The notes under the pieces: model-generated
What the model saw: the letters and a program-made list of their open reading frames with translations, nothing else
Database searches by the model: none
Told to the model about the DNA's origin: nothing
NCBI GenBank assembly: GCA_024638815.1
Contig: JAHEJM010000001.1
Location: 59,355 to 123,354, forward strand
Source of the DNA: Acidimicrobiales bacterium
GTDB lineage: Bacteria; Actinomycetota; Acidimicrobiia; Acidimicrobiales; SZUA-35
Direction: 5' to 3'
DNA: 64,000 nt
Position numbers and translations under genes: made by a program
Shown here: positions 35,060 to 42,464 of the stretch, in pieces
Layout: each line of letters begins with the position of its first letter
Position numbering within the stretch: position 1 is the first letter of the stretch

Positions 35060-37423
35060 GTGCAACGAGGGAACACATCCGACAGGTCGTCGGTTGAGGT
35101 GACGCGGCCGGTGACCGCGCCGTTGCCGCCGCGCCGGCGAACCCGTTCGCCGTCGGCGTTGCCGCTACGGTCGGTGGCCGCCCTCGGTTTTCTGGCCTCG
35201 GTCCTGGTTGTCGTCGGTGGCGCCCTGGCCGGAGCGTCGGGTGCAGGCTCATCGGGAAGGCTGTGGACCGTGCCCGCAGTTCCCCTCCGGCCCAGCTTCT
35301 CCCTCTTGCCGGCGCTCTTCGCCTATTTCGGTGGTCTCATTGTCCTGATCCGGGCCTGGCTTCTCTTGCGCCGCTATCACCTCGCCCATGGCCTCTCGGC
35401 TCTGGCCGCCGCCGCCGTCATCGTGATCTGGTCGATTCCGCTTGTGGCTGGTCCACCCCTGGGAAGTCGGGACGTGTACGCCTACGCCGCCCAGGGGCGA
35501 ATGGCCGACCAGGGGCTCGATGTGTACGAGGAAGGGCCGGTCGAGCTGGGGGTTGACGATCCCGTGCTGGCCGCCGTTGATCCCCTGTACTGGGAATCGC
35601 CGGTGCTCTACGGGCCGGTGTTCGTGTCGCTGTCATCGACCGTTGCCTCCGCAACCGGTGACCATCTCGTGGCTGCGGTGTTCGCCTTCCGGCTCATGGC
35701 CGTACTCGGACTGTTGGTGACAGCGTTCGCCGTGTGGGACCTGGCCCGACAGTTGGGCCGCGATCCCGTCGACTCCCTGATTCTGGCCGTGGCCAACCCC
35801 CTCGTGCTGTTCCATCTGGTCTCGGGGGCTCACAACGAGGCCATCATGTTGGGGTTCCTGGTGTCCGGAGTGGCCATTGGGTTACGCCGGCGGCTGGTGC
35901 ATGTCGGCATCATGTTGTGTGCGGTGGCCGCCGCCATCAAGCTCCCGGCCATATTGGCGGTGGCCTTCCTGGGCTGGCCGTGGGCTCTCATGGCGCCTAC
36001 TCGGCCTCGCCGGCTGGCCCGGGCCGCCCTGGCCGGCCTGGAGGCGTTGGCCGTGATCGCCGTGGCCGGGCAGCTCACGGGCTGGGGCTGGGGCTGGGTT
36101 GACGCCCTGGTCAACAGTCGACCGGTCAATGCCTACCTCAGCGTGACCAGGGTCTTCGGCGGGGGATTCTCGTTACTGACCGGATTGAATCCCGACGAGG
36201 TTCTCACTGTGGCTCGACTGTCCGGTGTGGTACTCGCCTTGGCCGTGACCACGCTCCTGTTGCTTCGACGGCATCAGAGCTGGCCGACGGCACTGGCCTG
36301 GAGTCTGCTGTTGTGGGCGGTGTTCCACCCCACTACCCAGCCCTGGTATCTGACCTGGGGGATTGTGCTTCTGGCCGCCACCACCGGCGGTGAACGCAAC
36401 CGGGCCTTCATCGTCGGCTGTGCTATGGCTTTGTTCGCCGTGCTGCCCATCGGGCCCCAGCTCGGGCTGGTTGTGCTCGACAACAGCAGCCTGACCCAGT
36501 TGGTGCTGGCCGCTCTCGCCTTGACCATCTTCACCCTCAGCCCCGGCCCGGAGCACAAGCCTCGATTCCGTCGTGACCTCGACCCGGACACGGTCAGCGT
36601 CGTGGTACCGACTCGACACGAGGCGGCCAACATCGAACCGTTCGTGCAGCGATTGACCGACGCCGTGGCCACCTCACCCCGGCTGGTCGACCGGCGCGTG
36701 GAAGTGCTCTACGTCGACGACAGCGATGACGAGACCCCCGAAGTCATTGCCGCTGTGGCCGAGCGGGACTGGTCGGGGGGGACGGTACCGATCTCGGTCC
36801 GTCTCGTGCATCGGCCGCGCCATGAGCGTTGGGGCGGCCTGGGAGGGGCCGTGGTCGAAGGGTTCATCGTGGCCCGGGGCGCGGTCGCCGTGGTCATGGA
36901 CGGTGATCTCCAACACCCGGCCGAGCGGATCGCCGACCTGGTCGCAGCCATCAACGACCGACCCACCGATGGTGAGGTACCGCGACCGGGATTGGTGGTG
37001 GCCAGCCGTCGAATTCCCGGCGGTTCCGACCACGAGGGCCTGACGGCCACCCGCCGGCGGCTCTCCATGTCGGTGGCCTGGTTGGCGCAGGCCCTGTTTC
37101 CCAAGCGCATCGGTCGGATCAGCGATCCACTGTCCGGCTTCTTCGCCGTCGATTTACGCCGGGTCGATCTCGACCGCCTGTACCCGGACGGTTTCAAGAT
37201 CCTGGTCGAGCTACTGGCCACCCATCCCGAACTCACCACCACCGAGACCCCGTTCCAGTTCATCGGTCGCCGTCAGGGTATGTCCAAGGCCTCGATCTCC
37301 GAGGGCGGCAGGTTCATCGGTCATCTGCTCGATGTGCGGCTTCGCACCACCAGACCCTGGGGTGGGGCCTCGGTCAGTCAACGACTGTTCGATCAGACGG
37401 GCCGAGCCATAGCCAGCAACTGA
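35060..37423 (+). CDS. Fusion: MptB-like membrane mannosyltransferase + GT2 polyprenol-phosphate-mannose synthase-like
   Basis: 787-residue two-part glycosyltransferase. The first 500 residues have about twelve hydrophobic segments with an early luminal GSRDVYAYAAQGRMADQG loop whose Asp is typical of GT-C (MptB-type) transferases that use polyprenol-phosphate mannose. From about 513 a cytoplasmic GT2 domain begins (SVVVPTRHEAANIEPFVQRL), with LYVDDSDDETPEV, an acidic metal site VVMDGDLQHP (D614) and ISDPLSGFFAVD. This resembles dolichol/polyprenol-phosphate mannose synthase. One chain could therefore make and use the lipid-linked sugar. The start was chosen from TACGGT; ATG 35024 is an alternative. 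The 3' end overlaps the convergent glycosyltransferase gene by 50 bp. Confidence 0.8.
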   Translation: MQRGNTSDRSSVEVTRPVTAPLPPRRRTRSPSALPLRSVAALGFLASVLVVVGGALAGASGAGSSGRLWTVPAVPLRPSFSLLPALFAYFGGLIVLIRAWLLLRRYHLAHGLSALAAAAVIVIWSIPLVAGPPLGSRDVYAYAAQGRMADQGLDVYEEGPVELGVDDPVLAAVDPLYWESPVLYGPVFVSLSSTVASATGDHLVAAVFAFRLMAVLGLLVTAFAVWDLARQLGRDPVDSLILAVANPLVLFHLVSGAHNEAIMLGFLVSGVAIGLRRRLVHVGIMLCAVAAAIKLPAILAVAFLGWPWALMAPTRPRRLARAALAGLEALAVIAVAGQLTGWGWGWVDALVNSRPVNAYLSVTRVFGGGFSLLTGLNPDEVLTVARLSGVVLALAVTTLLLLRRHQSWPTALAWSLLLWAVFHPTTQPWYLTWGIVLLAATTGGERNRAFIVGCAMALFAVLPIGPQLGLVVLDNSSLTQLVLAALALTIFTLSPGPEHKPRFRRDLDPDTVSVVVPTRHEAANIEPFVQRLTDAVATSPRLVDRRVEVLYVDDSDDETPEVIAAVAERDWSGGTVPISVRLVHRPRHERWGGLGGAVVEGFIVARGAVAVVMDGDLQHPAERIADLVAAINDRPTDGEVPRPGLVVASRRIPGGSDHEGLTATRRRLSMSVAWLAQALFPKRIGRISDPLSGFFAVDLRRVDLDRLYPDGFKILVELLATHPELTTTETPFQFIGRRQGMSKASISEGGRFIGHLLDVRLRTTRPWGGASVSQRLFDQTGRAIASN

Positions 37424-38723
37424 GCGGGATGGCCGCCAGCACCAGATTTCGTATCGTCAGCCCGGCGGCAGGCACCACCTGATTCACGGCGGGCGGTCCG
37501 TACACGCCCAGGATCAGCCCGGTCAGGGCCACGGCCAGTGCGGTCAACACCATCGGATGGAGCAGGCCGGCAGTGGCCGAGGCACCGTTGCCGTTCTCGC
37601 CGCCATGAAGCCTCCAAGGAACCAGAGCCGCCCACGGCGTCAGCCACAGCAGGAACTGGGGCGACAGCAGGGGAGCGGTCACGATCAGGGCTGCGGTGGC
37701 ACCTAACATGACCGCCGCGGCCCGAAGCACCGGTTCCCGGGTTGACCGCCGTGCCCTCACGGCCAGGGCCACGATGACCGCCACGACCACAACCCGCCCG
37801 ACCGACACCAGAAACGGATCCAGAGTTCCGATGCGATAGGCGTTGAGTTCGAACCGCGTCGTGTCGGCGTGGGCACCGCCGGTCAACCCCGACCACAAGG
37901 CCACCGTTGCGCCCGGCAGCGACTCGACATGCCACCCCGATGCGCCGCGAAGCGACACCACCTGGTCGATGGGTGCGAGGCCGACCCCGGCCCACCACAG
38001 CCACAATGCGGTGGCGGCCAGGGTGGCGACGACGCCGGCCAATGCGGCCCGCACCCGTGGCATGGACCACAGGGCGGGGACGACGAGTGCGGGCCAGATC
38101 TTGACCATCGTTCCCGCCGCCACTGCGACCCCGGCCGCAACCACGCCGAGGCCGAACCGTCGGGCTCCGGTCGATCCATCGGCTCGTTCCCCGGGAGAGG
38201 CTGGAATCAGGGCCAGAGCGATGGCCCCGACGGCCAGTGCGGTGGCCCACAGGTCGAGTCGAAGCAGACCCATGGGCACGAGAGGTAGGCCGAGCAGCAG
38301 GTAGCGGCGGCCGGCCGACCACCGCCCGAGGAGCGTGACCAGCCCCGCGACCACAAGATCGACGATCAGTCCGGCGGCGACCACGGCCCGATGCAGGCCG
38401 ACGACCTCGACCGGTTCGCCGGTTCCTGCGCCGACGTCGCCCAGGACTTCGAACACCACGACGCTGCCCGGCGGGTACTCGACATCGGCGTCCTGCCACG
38501 GCTTGCCATCGATGGTGGCGATCCGGGCGAACCGTTCGACGTCCCAACCGGCCAATTCGCCGGCACTGTCGGTCCACGGTCCGGCGATCAGCACCATGGC
38601 CGCAACCAACCGCACCGCCAATGCCACTGCGACGAGGGCGATCGTCGACCGGCCCACCGGTACCGGCTTCGAGCTGGCGCCCTCTGTCGGGTCGACGTCG
38701 ACGGACCTGCTGTTCCCCACCAC
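37374..38723 (-). CDS. GT87-like integral membrane mannosyltransferase
   Basis: 449-residue membrane protein with about ten hydrophobic segments. The first (IALVAVALAVRLVAAMVLIAG) is followed by a luminal loop DVERFARIATIDGKPWQDADVEYPPGSVVVFEVL whose VEYPPG matches the DUF2029/GT87 family of actinobacterial alpha-mannosyltransferases that use polyprenol-phosphate mannose. A later VKIWPALVVPAL and LLSPQFLLWLTPWAALVPW are also typical. It is likely part of cell-envelope glycan assembly and fits the neighbouring mannosyltransferase fusion. The two genes are convergent and overlap at their 3' ends. It is divergent from nfuA. Confidence 0.8.
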   Translation of the reverse strand: MVGNSRSVDVDPTEGASSKPVPVGRSTIALVAVALAVRLVAAMVLIAGPWTDSAGELAGWDVERFARIATIDGKPWQDADVEYPPGSVVVFEVLGDVGAGTGEPVEVVGLHRAVVAAGLIVDLVVAGLVTLLGRWSAGRRYLLLGLPLVPMGLLRLDLWATALAVGAIALALIPASPGERADGSTGARRFGLGVVAAGVAVAAGTMVKIWPALVVPALWSMPRVRAALAGVVATLAATALWLWWAGVGLAPIDQVVSLRGASGWHVESLPGATVALWSGLTGGAHADTTRFELNAYRIGTLDPFLVSVGRVVVVAVIVALAVRARRSTREPVLRAAAVMLGATAALIVTAPLLSPQFLLWLTPWAALVPWRLHGGENGNGASATAGLLHPMVLTALAVALTGLILGVYGPPAVNQVVPAAGLTIRNLVLAAIPLSCWLWLGPSDRTVVD

Positions 38724-38862
38724 TTCGGTCTATCGGCCCGTGCGCGGTTCGACTCCTGGTGTGCCTTTGGCGGCCCGCAGGTACCGGGTTCGCCCGACCC
38801 CGGACTTGGACCGAGTTGCTGTGACGTTCCGGACAAGGTGGGGCCCGACGCACCATCGTCCC

Positions 38863-38868
38863 TATCCT
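38863..38868 (+). promoter_or_regulatory. -10 hexamer of the NfuA-like gene (leaderless)
   Basis: TATCCT lies six bases before the ATG at 38875, and no ribosome binding site fits in that space. The transcript probably begins at or just before the start codon. Confidence 0.55.
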
Positions 38869-38874
38869 GAAACT

Positions 38875-39543
38875 ATGACTTCCATTGCCCCCGGTGATCA
38901 GTCGATCGAAGACGGTGATCCTCAGCAGCCGCTCACGGTGACCGAGGAGGCGTTGGCCACTGTTCTGGACGTCCGAGCGGCAGAGGACGACCCGGTGGGA
39001 ACGGCGCTCCGGGTCGCCATCAACGGCGCCAACATGACCGATTTCGTGTATGAGCTCGATCTGGTGCCGGTGGCCGAGCAGACCGACGACGATGTGGTCT
39101 ACACCCAGGGTTCGCATGGCGAATTGACCGTCATCGTTCCCGCCGCCTCGGTGGCCAACATGACCGGTGCCGTGCTCGACGTGGCTTCGGTGGGGGGCGG
39201 AGGGCTGGTCATCCGCAATCCCAATCCGCCCGATCCTTTGATCGGGCTCGATCTCAAGCTCGAGGGTGAGCTTCCCCAGAAGGTCCAGGCCGTGCTCGAT
39301 CGGGCCATCAACCCCGCCCTCGCCTCCCACGGCGGGTATGCCGCCCTCATCGGTATCGAGGACGAGACCAAGGCGGTGGTGACCATGGGCGGTGGCTGTC
39401 AGGGTTGTGCCGCCAGCGCCATGACCCTACGGGACGGCATCCGCAAGATGCTCATGAGTGCCCTGCCCGAGATCACCGATGTGATCGACGCCACCGATCA
39501 TGCGGCCGGAGAGAACCCGTTCTACACCGAAGCTCCCATGTAG
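38875..39543 (+). CDS. NfuA-like iron-sulfur carrier (A-type domain + NifU domain)
   Basis: 222-residue protein that probably carries and hands over 4Fe-4S clusters. The N-terminal half resembles the A-type (IscA/HesB) fold but lacks its cysteines, as in NfuA. The C-terminal half is a NifU domain: LDRAINPALASHGGYAALIGI, then GGGCQGCAASAMTLRDGIRKML with the cluster-binding C175-x2-C178. Two such proteins form a dimer that holds one cluster. It is monocistronic here, with no suf genes next to it. The start ATG follows a TATCCT hexamer by six bases. Confidence 0.88.
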   Translation: MTSIAPGDQSIEDGDPQQPLTVTEEALATVLDVRAAEDDPVGTALRVAINGANMTDFVYELDLVPVAEQTDDDVVYTQGSHGELTVIVPAASVANMTGAVLDVASVGGGGLVIRNPNPPDPLIGLDLKLEGELPQKVQAVLDRAINPALASHGGYAALIGIEDETKAVVTMGGGCQGCAASAMTLRDGIRKMLMSALPEITDVIDATDHAAGENPFYTEAPM

Positions 39544-39581
39544 CACGCCACCGGCCCGGGGGCGGTGAGCCGGCACCGGGT

Positions 39582-40367
39582 TCAGCCGGCGTCGGCATCG
39601 GCTGAGCCATTCCGCGCGCAGGACAGGCGGGACGGCTCGGTGGTGGGGTCGAGGGCGACGGCCACCGCGTCCCGGAGTTCAAGGGCGGAGACGGCCCAAG
39701 CCCGTTCGTCGGCACGGGCGGCGGCGAACACCATCGCCACCGCATCGCCGTCCTCGTTCACGACCGGAGCCCCCGAGTCGCCGGGATCGATGTCGATGGC
39801 GGCCAATTCGATGGCCTTGCGTCGTCCCTCTCCGTCGAGGGTGGCGTTGACCAGCCGGGCGATGGTACCGGTCTTGTTCTCCGGGCCTTCGATGTCGGCG
39901 AACGTCACGACCTCGACCGGTGTATCGGGCAACGGCTCGGTCAGGGCGAAGCCCTGGTCGTCAGCGCCGAGGTCGTCGTCGATCTCGAGCACCGCAATGT
40001 CCTTGGCCGGATCGAGAACGAGGACCGACGCCCGACGGAGCCCGTCCCGCCGGTCTCGGATCATGGCTCCTGATGCCCGTTCCAGGGAGTGGGCGGCGGT
40101 GACCAGCACAATGGAGTCCGACCCGTTCGATGCCGCTGTAGAGGTGACAGCCGCCTCGTCGTCGGGTCGGCCGGGGTCGTTCGATGCGGAAGAACGGACG
40201 GCAAAAGCGGTGGCCCGTTGGGTGCTCAGGCCCAGGCAGGGCTCGATCTCGACCCGGTAGACGGAGCCGACCAGCGGCTCGGGCGGGGGCGGCAGCCACC
40301 CGCAGCCTGCGACGGAGATGGCCAGGCCCGCACTGATCGCAGTCGTGATCAACGAGCGAGGCGACAC
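39582..40367 (-). CDS. Trypsin-like serine protease lipoprotein
   Basis: 261-residue exported protease. A signal peptide ends in a lipobox (SVAGC, lipidated Cys at 22), so it is anchored to the outer face of the membrane. The chymotrypsin-fold triad is complete: H93 in VTAAHSL, D123 in DIAVLEI, and S198 in PGDSGAPVV. There is no PDZ domain. Similar small proteases process envelope or secreted proteins; the substrate is unknown. The start ATG is divergent from the hydroxyacid dehydrogenase gene, and the 13-bp repeat array lies in the shared 5' region. Confidence 0.85.
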   Translation of the reverse strand: MSPRSLITTAISAGLAISVAGCGWLPPPPEPLVGSVYRVEIEPCLGLSTQRATAFAVRSSASNDPGRPDDEAAVTSTAASNGSDSIVLVTAAHSLERASGAMIRDRRDGLRRASVLVLDPAKDIAVLEIDDDLGADDQGFALTEPLPDTPVEVVTFADIEGPENKTGTIARLVNATLDGEGRRKAIELAAIDIDPGDSGAPVVNEDGDAVAMVFAAARADERAWAVSALELRDAVAVALDPTTEPSRLSCARNGSADADAG

Positions 40368-40415
40368 CGCCCCACTCTATTCCTCCCCCCGGCTTCACCA
40401 TCGCCGGACGGTGGG

Positions 40416-40480
40416 ACAGGGCGGAACGGCAGGGCGGAACGACAGGGCGGAACGACAGGGCGGAACGACAGGGCGGAACG
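40416..40480. repeat. Five tandem copies of a 13-bp repeat in a divergent promoter region
   Basis: The unit ACAGGGCGGAACG occurs five times head to tail; only the second copy differs (G for A at position 1). The array lies between the protease lipoprotein start and the -10 hexamer of the dehydrogenase gene. A 13-bp period is not a multiple of a full helical turn (10.5 bp) but copies would appear on slowly rotating faces. It may be a binding-site array or a variable-number repeat. Confidence 0.95.
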
Positions 40481-40510
40481 ACCCGCTGACCGGCTTGGTC
40501 GGCAGTGTCC

Positions 40511-40516
40511 TAGAGT
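40511..40516 (+). promoter_or_regulatory. -10 hexamer of the D-2-hydroxyacid dehydrogenase gene
   Basis: TAGAGT lies seven bases before the GTG at 40524. An AGGA in that gap is too close to the GTG to be a good ribosome binding site. A leaderless transcript is likely. Confidence 0.5.
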
Positions 40517-40523
40517 AGGATCC

Positions 40524-41474
40524 GTGGCCCAGGCAGTGATCCACATCGACCGTCCGATACCCGACGACGCCGTCGGTCTCGATGATCAGTACCGTATCGT
40601 CGGCCCTGGTGACGAGTCACTGCCGGAGGCCCACGCCGCCATCGTCGGTGGCGTGCGATGGGACGCTACCCGGTTCGAGCTCGCCCCGAGGCTGCGGGTC
40701 TTGTCCCGCACCGGGATCGGAGTCGACGCCGTCGACCTCGACGAGGCCACCGCCCGGGGGGTGATGGTGACCAACACCCCCGACGGTCCGACGGTGTCGA
40801 CGGCCGAGCACGCCGTGGCCCTGCTGTTCTCGGTGGCCAAGACGCTGACCGAGCATCAGCAACGGCTTCGGGACGCCGTGGGTGACTACGGCGGTCGCAG
40901 CACTGCGATCGAGCTCGACGGCCTGACTCTCGGGCTGTTGGCCTACGGCCGGATCGCCCGTCGTGTGGCCCGCATTGCTCGAGCTGTGGGCATGACGGTG
41001 ATCGCCTACGACCCGTTTGTCGCCTCCGACCGGCTGCCGAACAAAGATCGGGCGGTCGAGCTGGTCGACTTCGACTCGCTACTGGCCCGATCCGATGTGC
41101 TGTCACTCCACGCCCCGCTCACCCCGCAGTCCCATCGTCTCTTCGACGCCACCGTCTTCGACTCGTGCAAGCCCGGGGTGATTCTCATCAACGCCGCCCG
41201 GGGTGGACTGGTCGATCATGACGCCCTGGTCGACGCCCTCGACACCGGGAAGGTGGGGGCCGCCGGACTCGACGTGACCGATCCGGAGCCACTCGATCCC
41301 GGTCACACGCTGCTCCATCGATCCAACGTGGTGGTGACGCCCCACATCGCGTCGTCGACCGTGGTAGGACGGCAACGCATGCTGTCGATGGCCATCGAGC
41401 AGGCCATCACCGTCATCGATGGTGGCCGCCCGACATGTCTGGTCAATCCCGAGGTCGTGGGATCACGGCAGTGA
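40524..41474 (+). CDS. D-2-hydroxyacid dehydrogenase (SerA-like)
   Basis: 316-residue NAD-dependent dehydrogenase resembling the catalytic part of phosphoglycerate dehydrogenase without an ACT domain. The catalytic residues are visible: Arg in INAARGGLVD, Glu in LDVTDPEPLD, His in VTPHIASS. The cofactor loop reads LLAYGRIARRV where the family has GLGRIG, so two of three glycines are alanine; the acidic YDPF that prefers NAD is kept. The substrate could be phosphoglycerate or another 2-hydroxyacid. It starts at a GTG behind a TAGAGT hexamer and is convergent with, and overlaps by 12 bp, the MFS remnant. Confidence 0.88.
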   Translation: MAQAVIHIDRPIPDDAVGLDDQYRIVGPGDESLPEAHAAIVGGVRWDATRFELAPRLRVLSRTGIGVDAVDLDEATARGVMVTNTPDGPTVSTAEHAVALLFSVAKTLTEHQQRLRDAVGDYGGRSTAIELDGLTLGLLAYGRIARRVARIARAVGMTVIAYDPFVASDRLPNKDRAVELVDFDSLLARSDVLSLHAPLTPQSHRLFDATVFDSCKPGVILINAARGGLVDHDALVDALDTGKVGAAGLDVTDPEPLDPGHTLLHRSNVVVTPHIASSTVVGRQRMLSMAIEQAITVIDGGRPTCLVNPEVVGSRQ

Positions 41475-42263
41475 CCCGGCCGGCGCCCGGTGCCGGACCT
41501 CGGCCGGCCGTTGGCCGCTGAGCTTGCCGAAGGCGTAGACGGCGACGGCGAGCTGGACCACAGCGGCGGCCAAGAACGGGGTTCGTAGCACCGTTTCCCG
41601 GGAGACACCGAGTTCGGCCAGCCAGATCATGGAGCCTCCGAGCACCCCACCCAGCGAGATGGCACCGAACGAGAGGAATCGGTAGACACTGTTGACCCGG
41701 CCCAGGACCTCGTTGGCGCTGATGGTGTGACGGAGGCTGAGCCGATGGCCGATCCGATCGAGAGCAGCGAGAATCGAGTGGGATCGGTGCGCTTCCAGAT
41801 CATCGGTGGACACGACGTGGGGCATGATGGACATGGCCGCCGCGTCGTGCAGTACCTCGCCCGCCCCGAGCAGGAAGGCGGCCAGAAGCAGAAGCCCGAA
41901 CAGCAGGGGTTTGGTCGGAATGCCGGACCCGGTCCGCAGCAGGTCGTCGAGTTCGTCGGGACCGGGCAGCGACGATTGGTTGACCAGCACGGCCAGGGCC
42001 ATCGCCGTTGTGAGTATCGCTCTGCCGGCATTGGCCGTGATCATGAGCAGGCGACGACGACAGCGATTGACCACGACTCCGATGGGCAGACTGAACAGCA
42101 ACCACGGAATCCGCTGGGCGACCAGAACCACCGACAGCTGCATCGGATTCCGGGTAAGGGCCGACGCCAACCACGGATAGGCCACCAGGCCGACCCCGTC
42201 TCCCGGATCGGAGATGGTGGACGCGCTGAACAATCGAAAGTAGTTCGATCCCAATCGAGGCAT
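41463..42263 (-). pseudogene. MFS transporter lacking its central region
   Basis: The open frame (266 residues from ATG 42263) begins like an MFS_3-type exporter: NYFRLFSASTISDPGDGVGLVAYPWLA, IPWLLFSLPIGVVVNRCRRR, then a fourth helix with GEVLHDAAAMSIMPHVVSTDDLEA. It then jumps within about 20 residues to SLRHTISANEVLGRVNSVYRFLSFGAISLGGVLGG, which in full-length members lies near helices 10-11. About 150-200 residues (several helices) are missing, in frame, leaving roughly six helices. The frame is open, so it could be expressed, but transport activity is unlikely. An assembly collapse is possible. It overlaps the convergent dehydrogenase gene. Confidence 0.7.
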
Positions 42264-42464
42264 GGAGAACGATCCTGACGAGTGAACGGTGGCGTGCCGT
42301 GGAGTGGTGGTTGGTCTCCGTGATGCCGTCTCCCGCCGGCCACGGCTCACCCAGGCGCCGTCGGTCATAACCATGCTTCACGTTGCCTCAGGGTGCACTG
42401 CTCGTTCGTCAGTGCTTCACCGTCGCGCTGCTTCGAGCGGCGGATCGGTGCGTGAGAATACGGC

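Noticed and set aside
37393-39330. 645-codon minus-strand frame across the GT87-like gene and nfuA
   Set aside because: Arg/Gly-rich translation typical of a wrong frame; both overlapped genes have clear family motifs.
40416-40480. Possible CRISPR array
   Set aside because: The 13-bp units are directly adjacent without spacers, and no cas genes are present; the nearest Cas4-like nuclease is 32 kb away.
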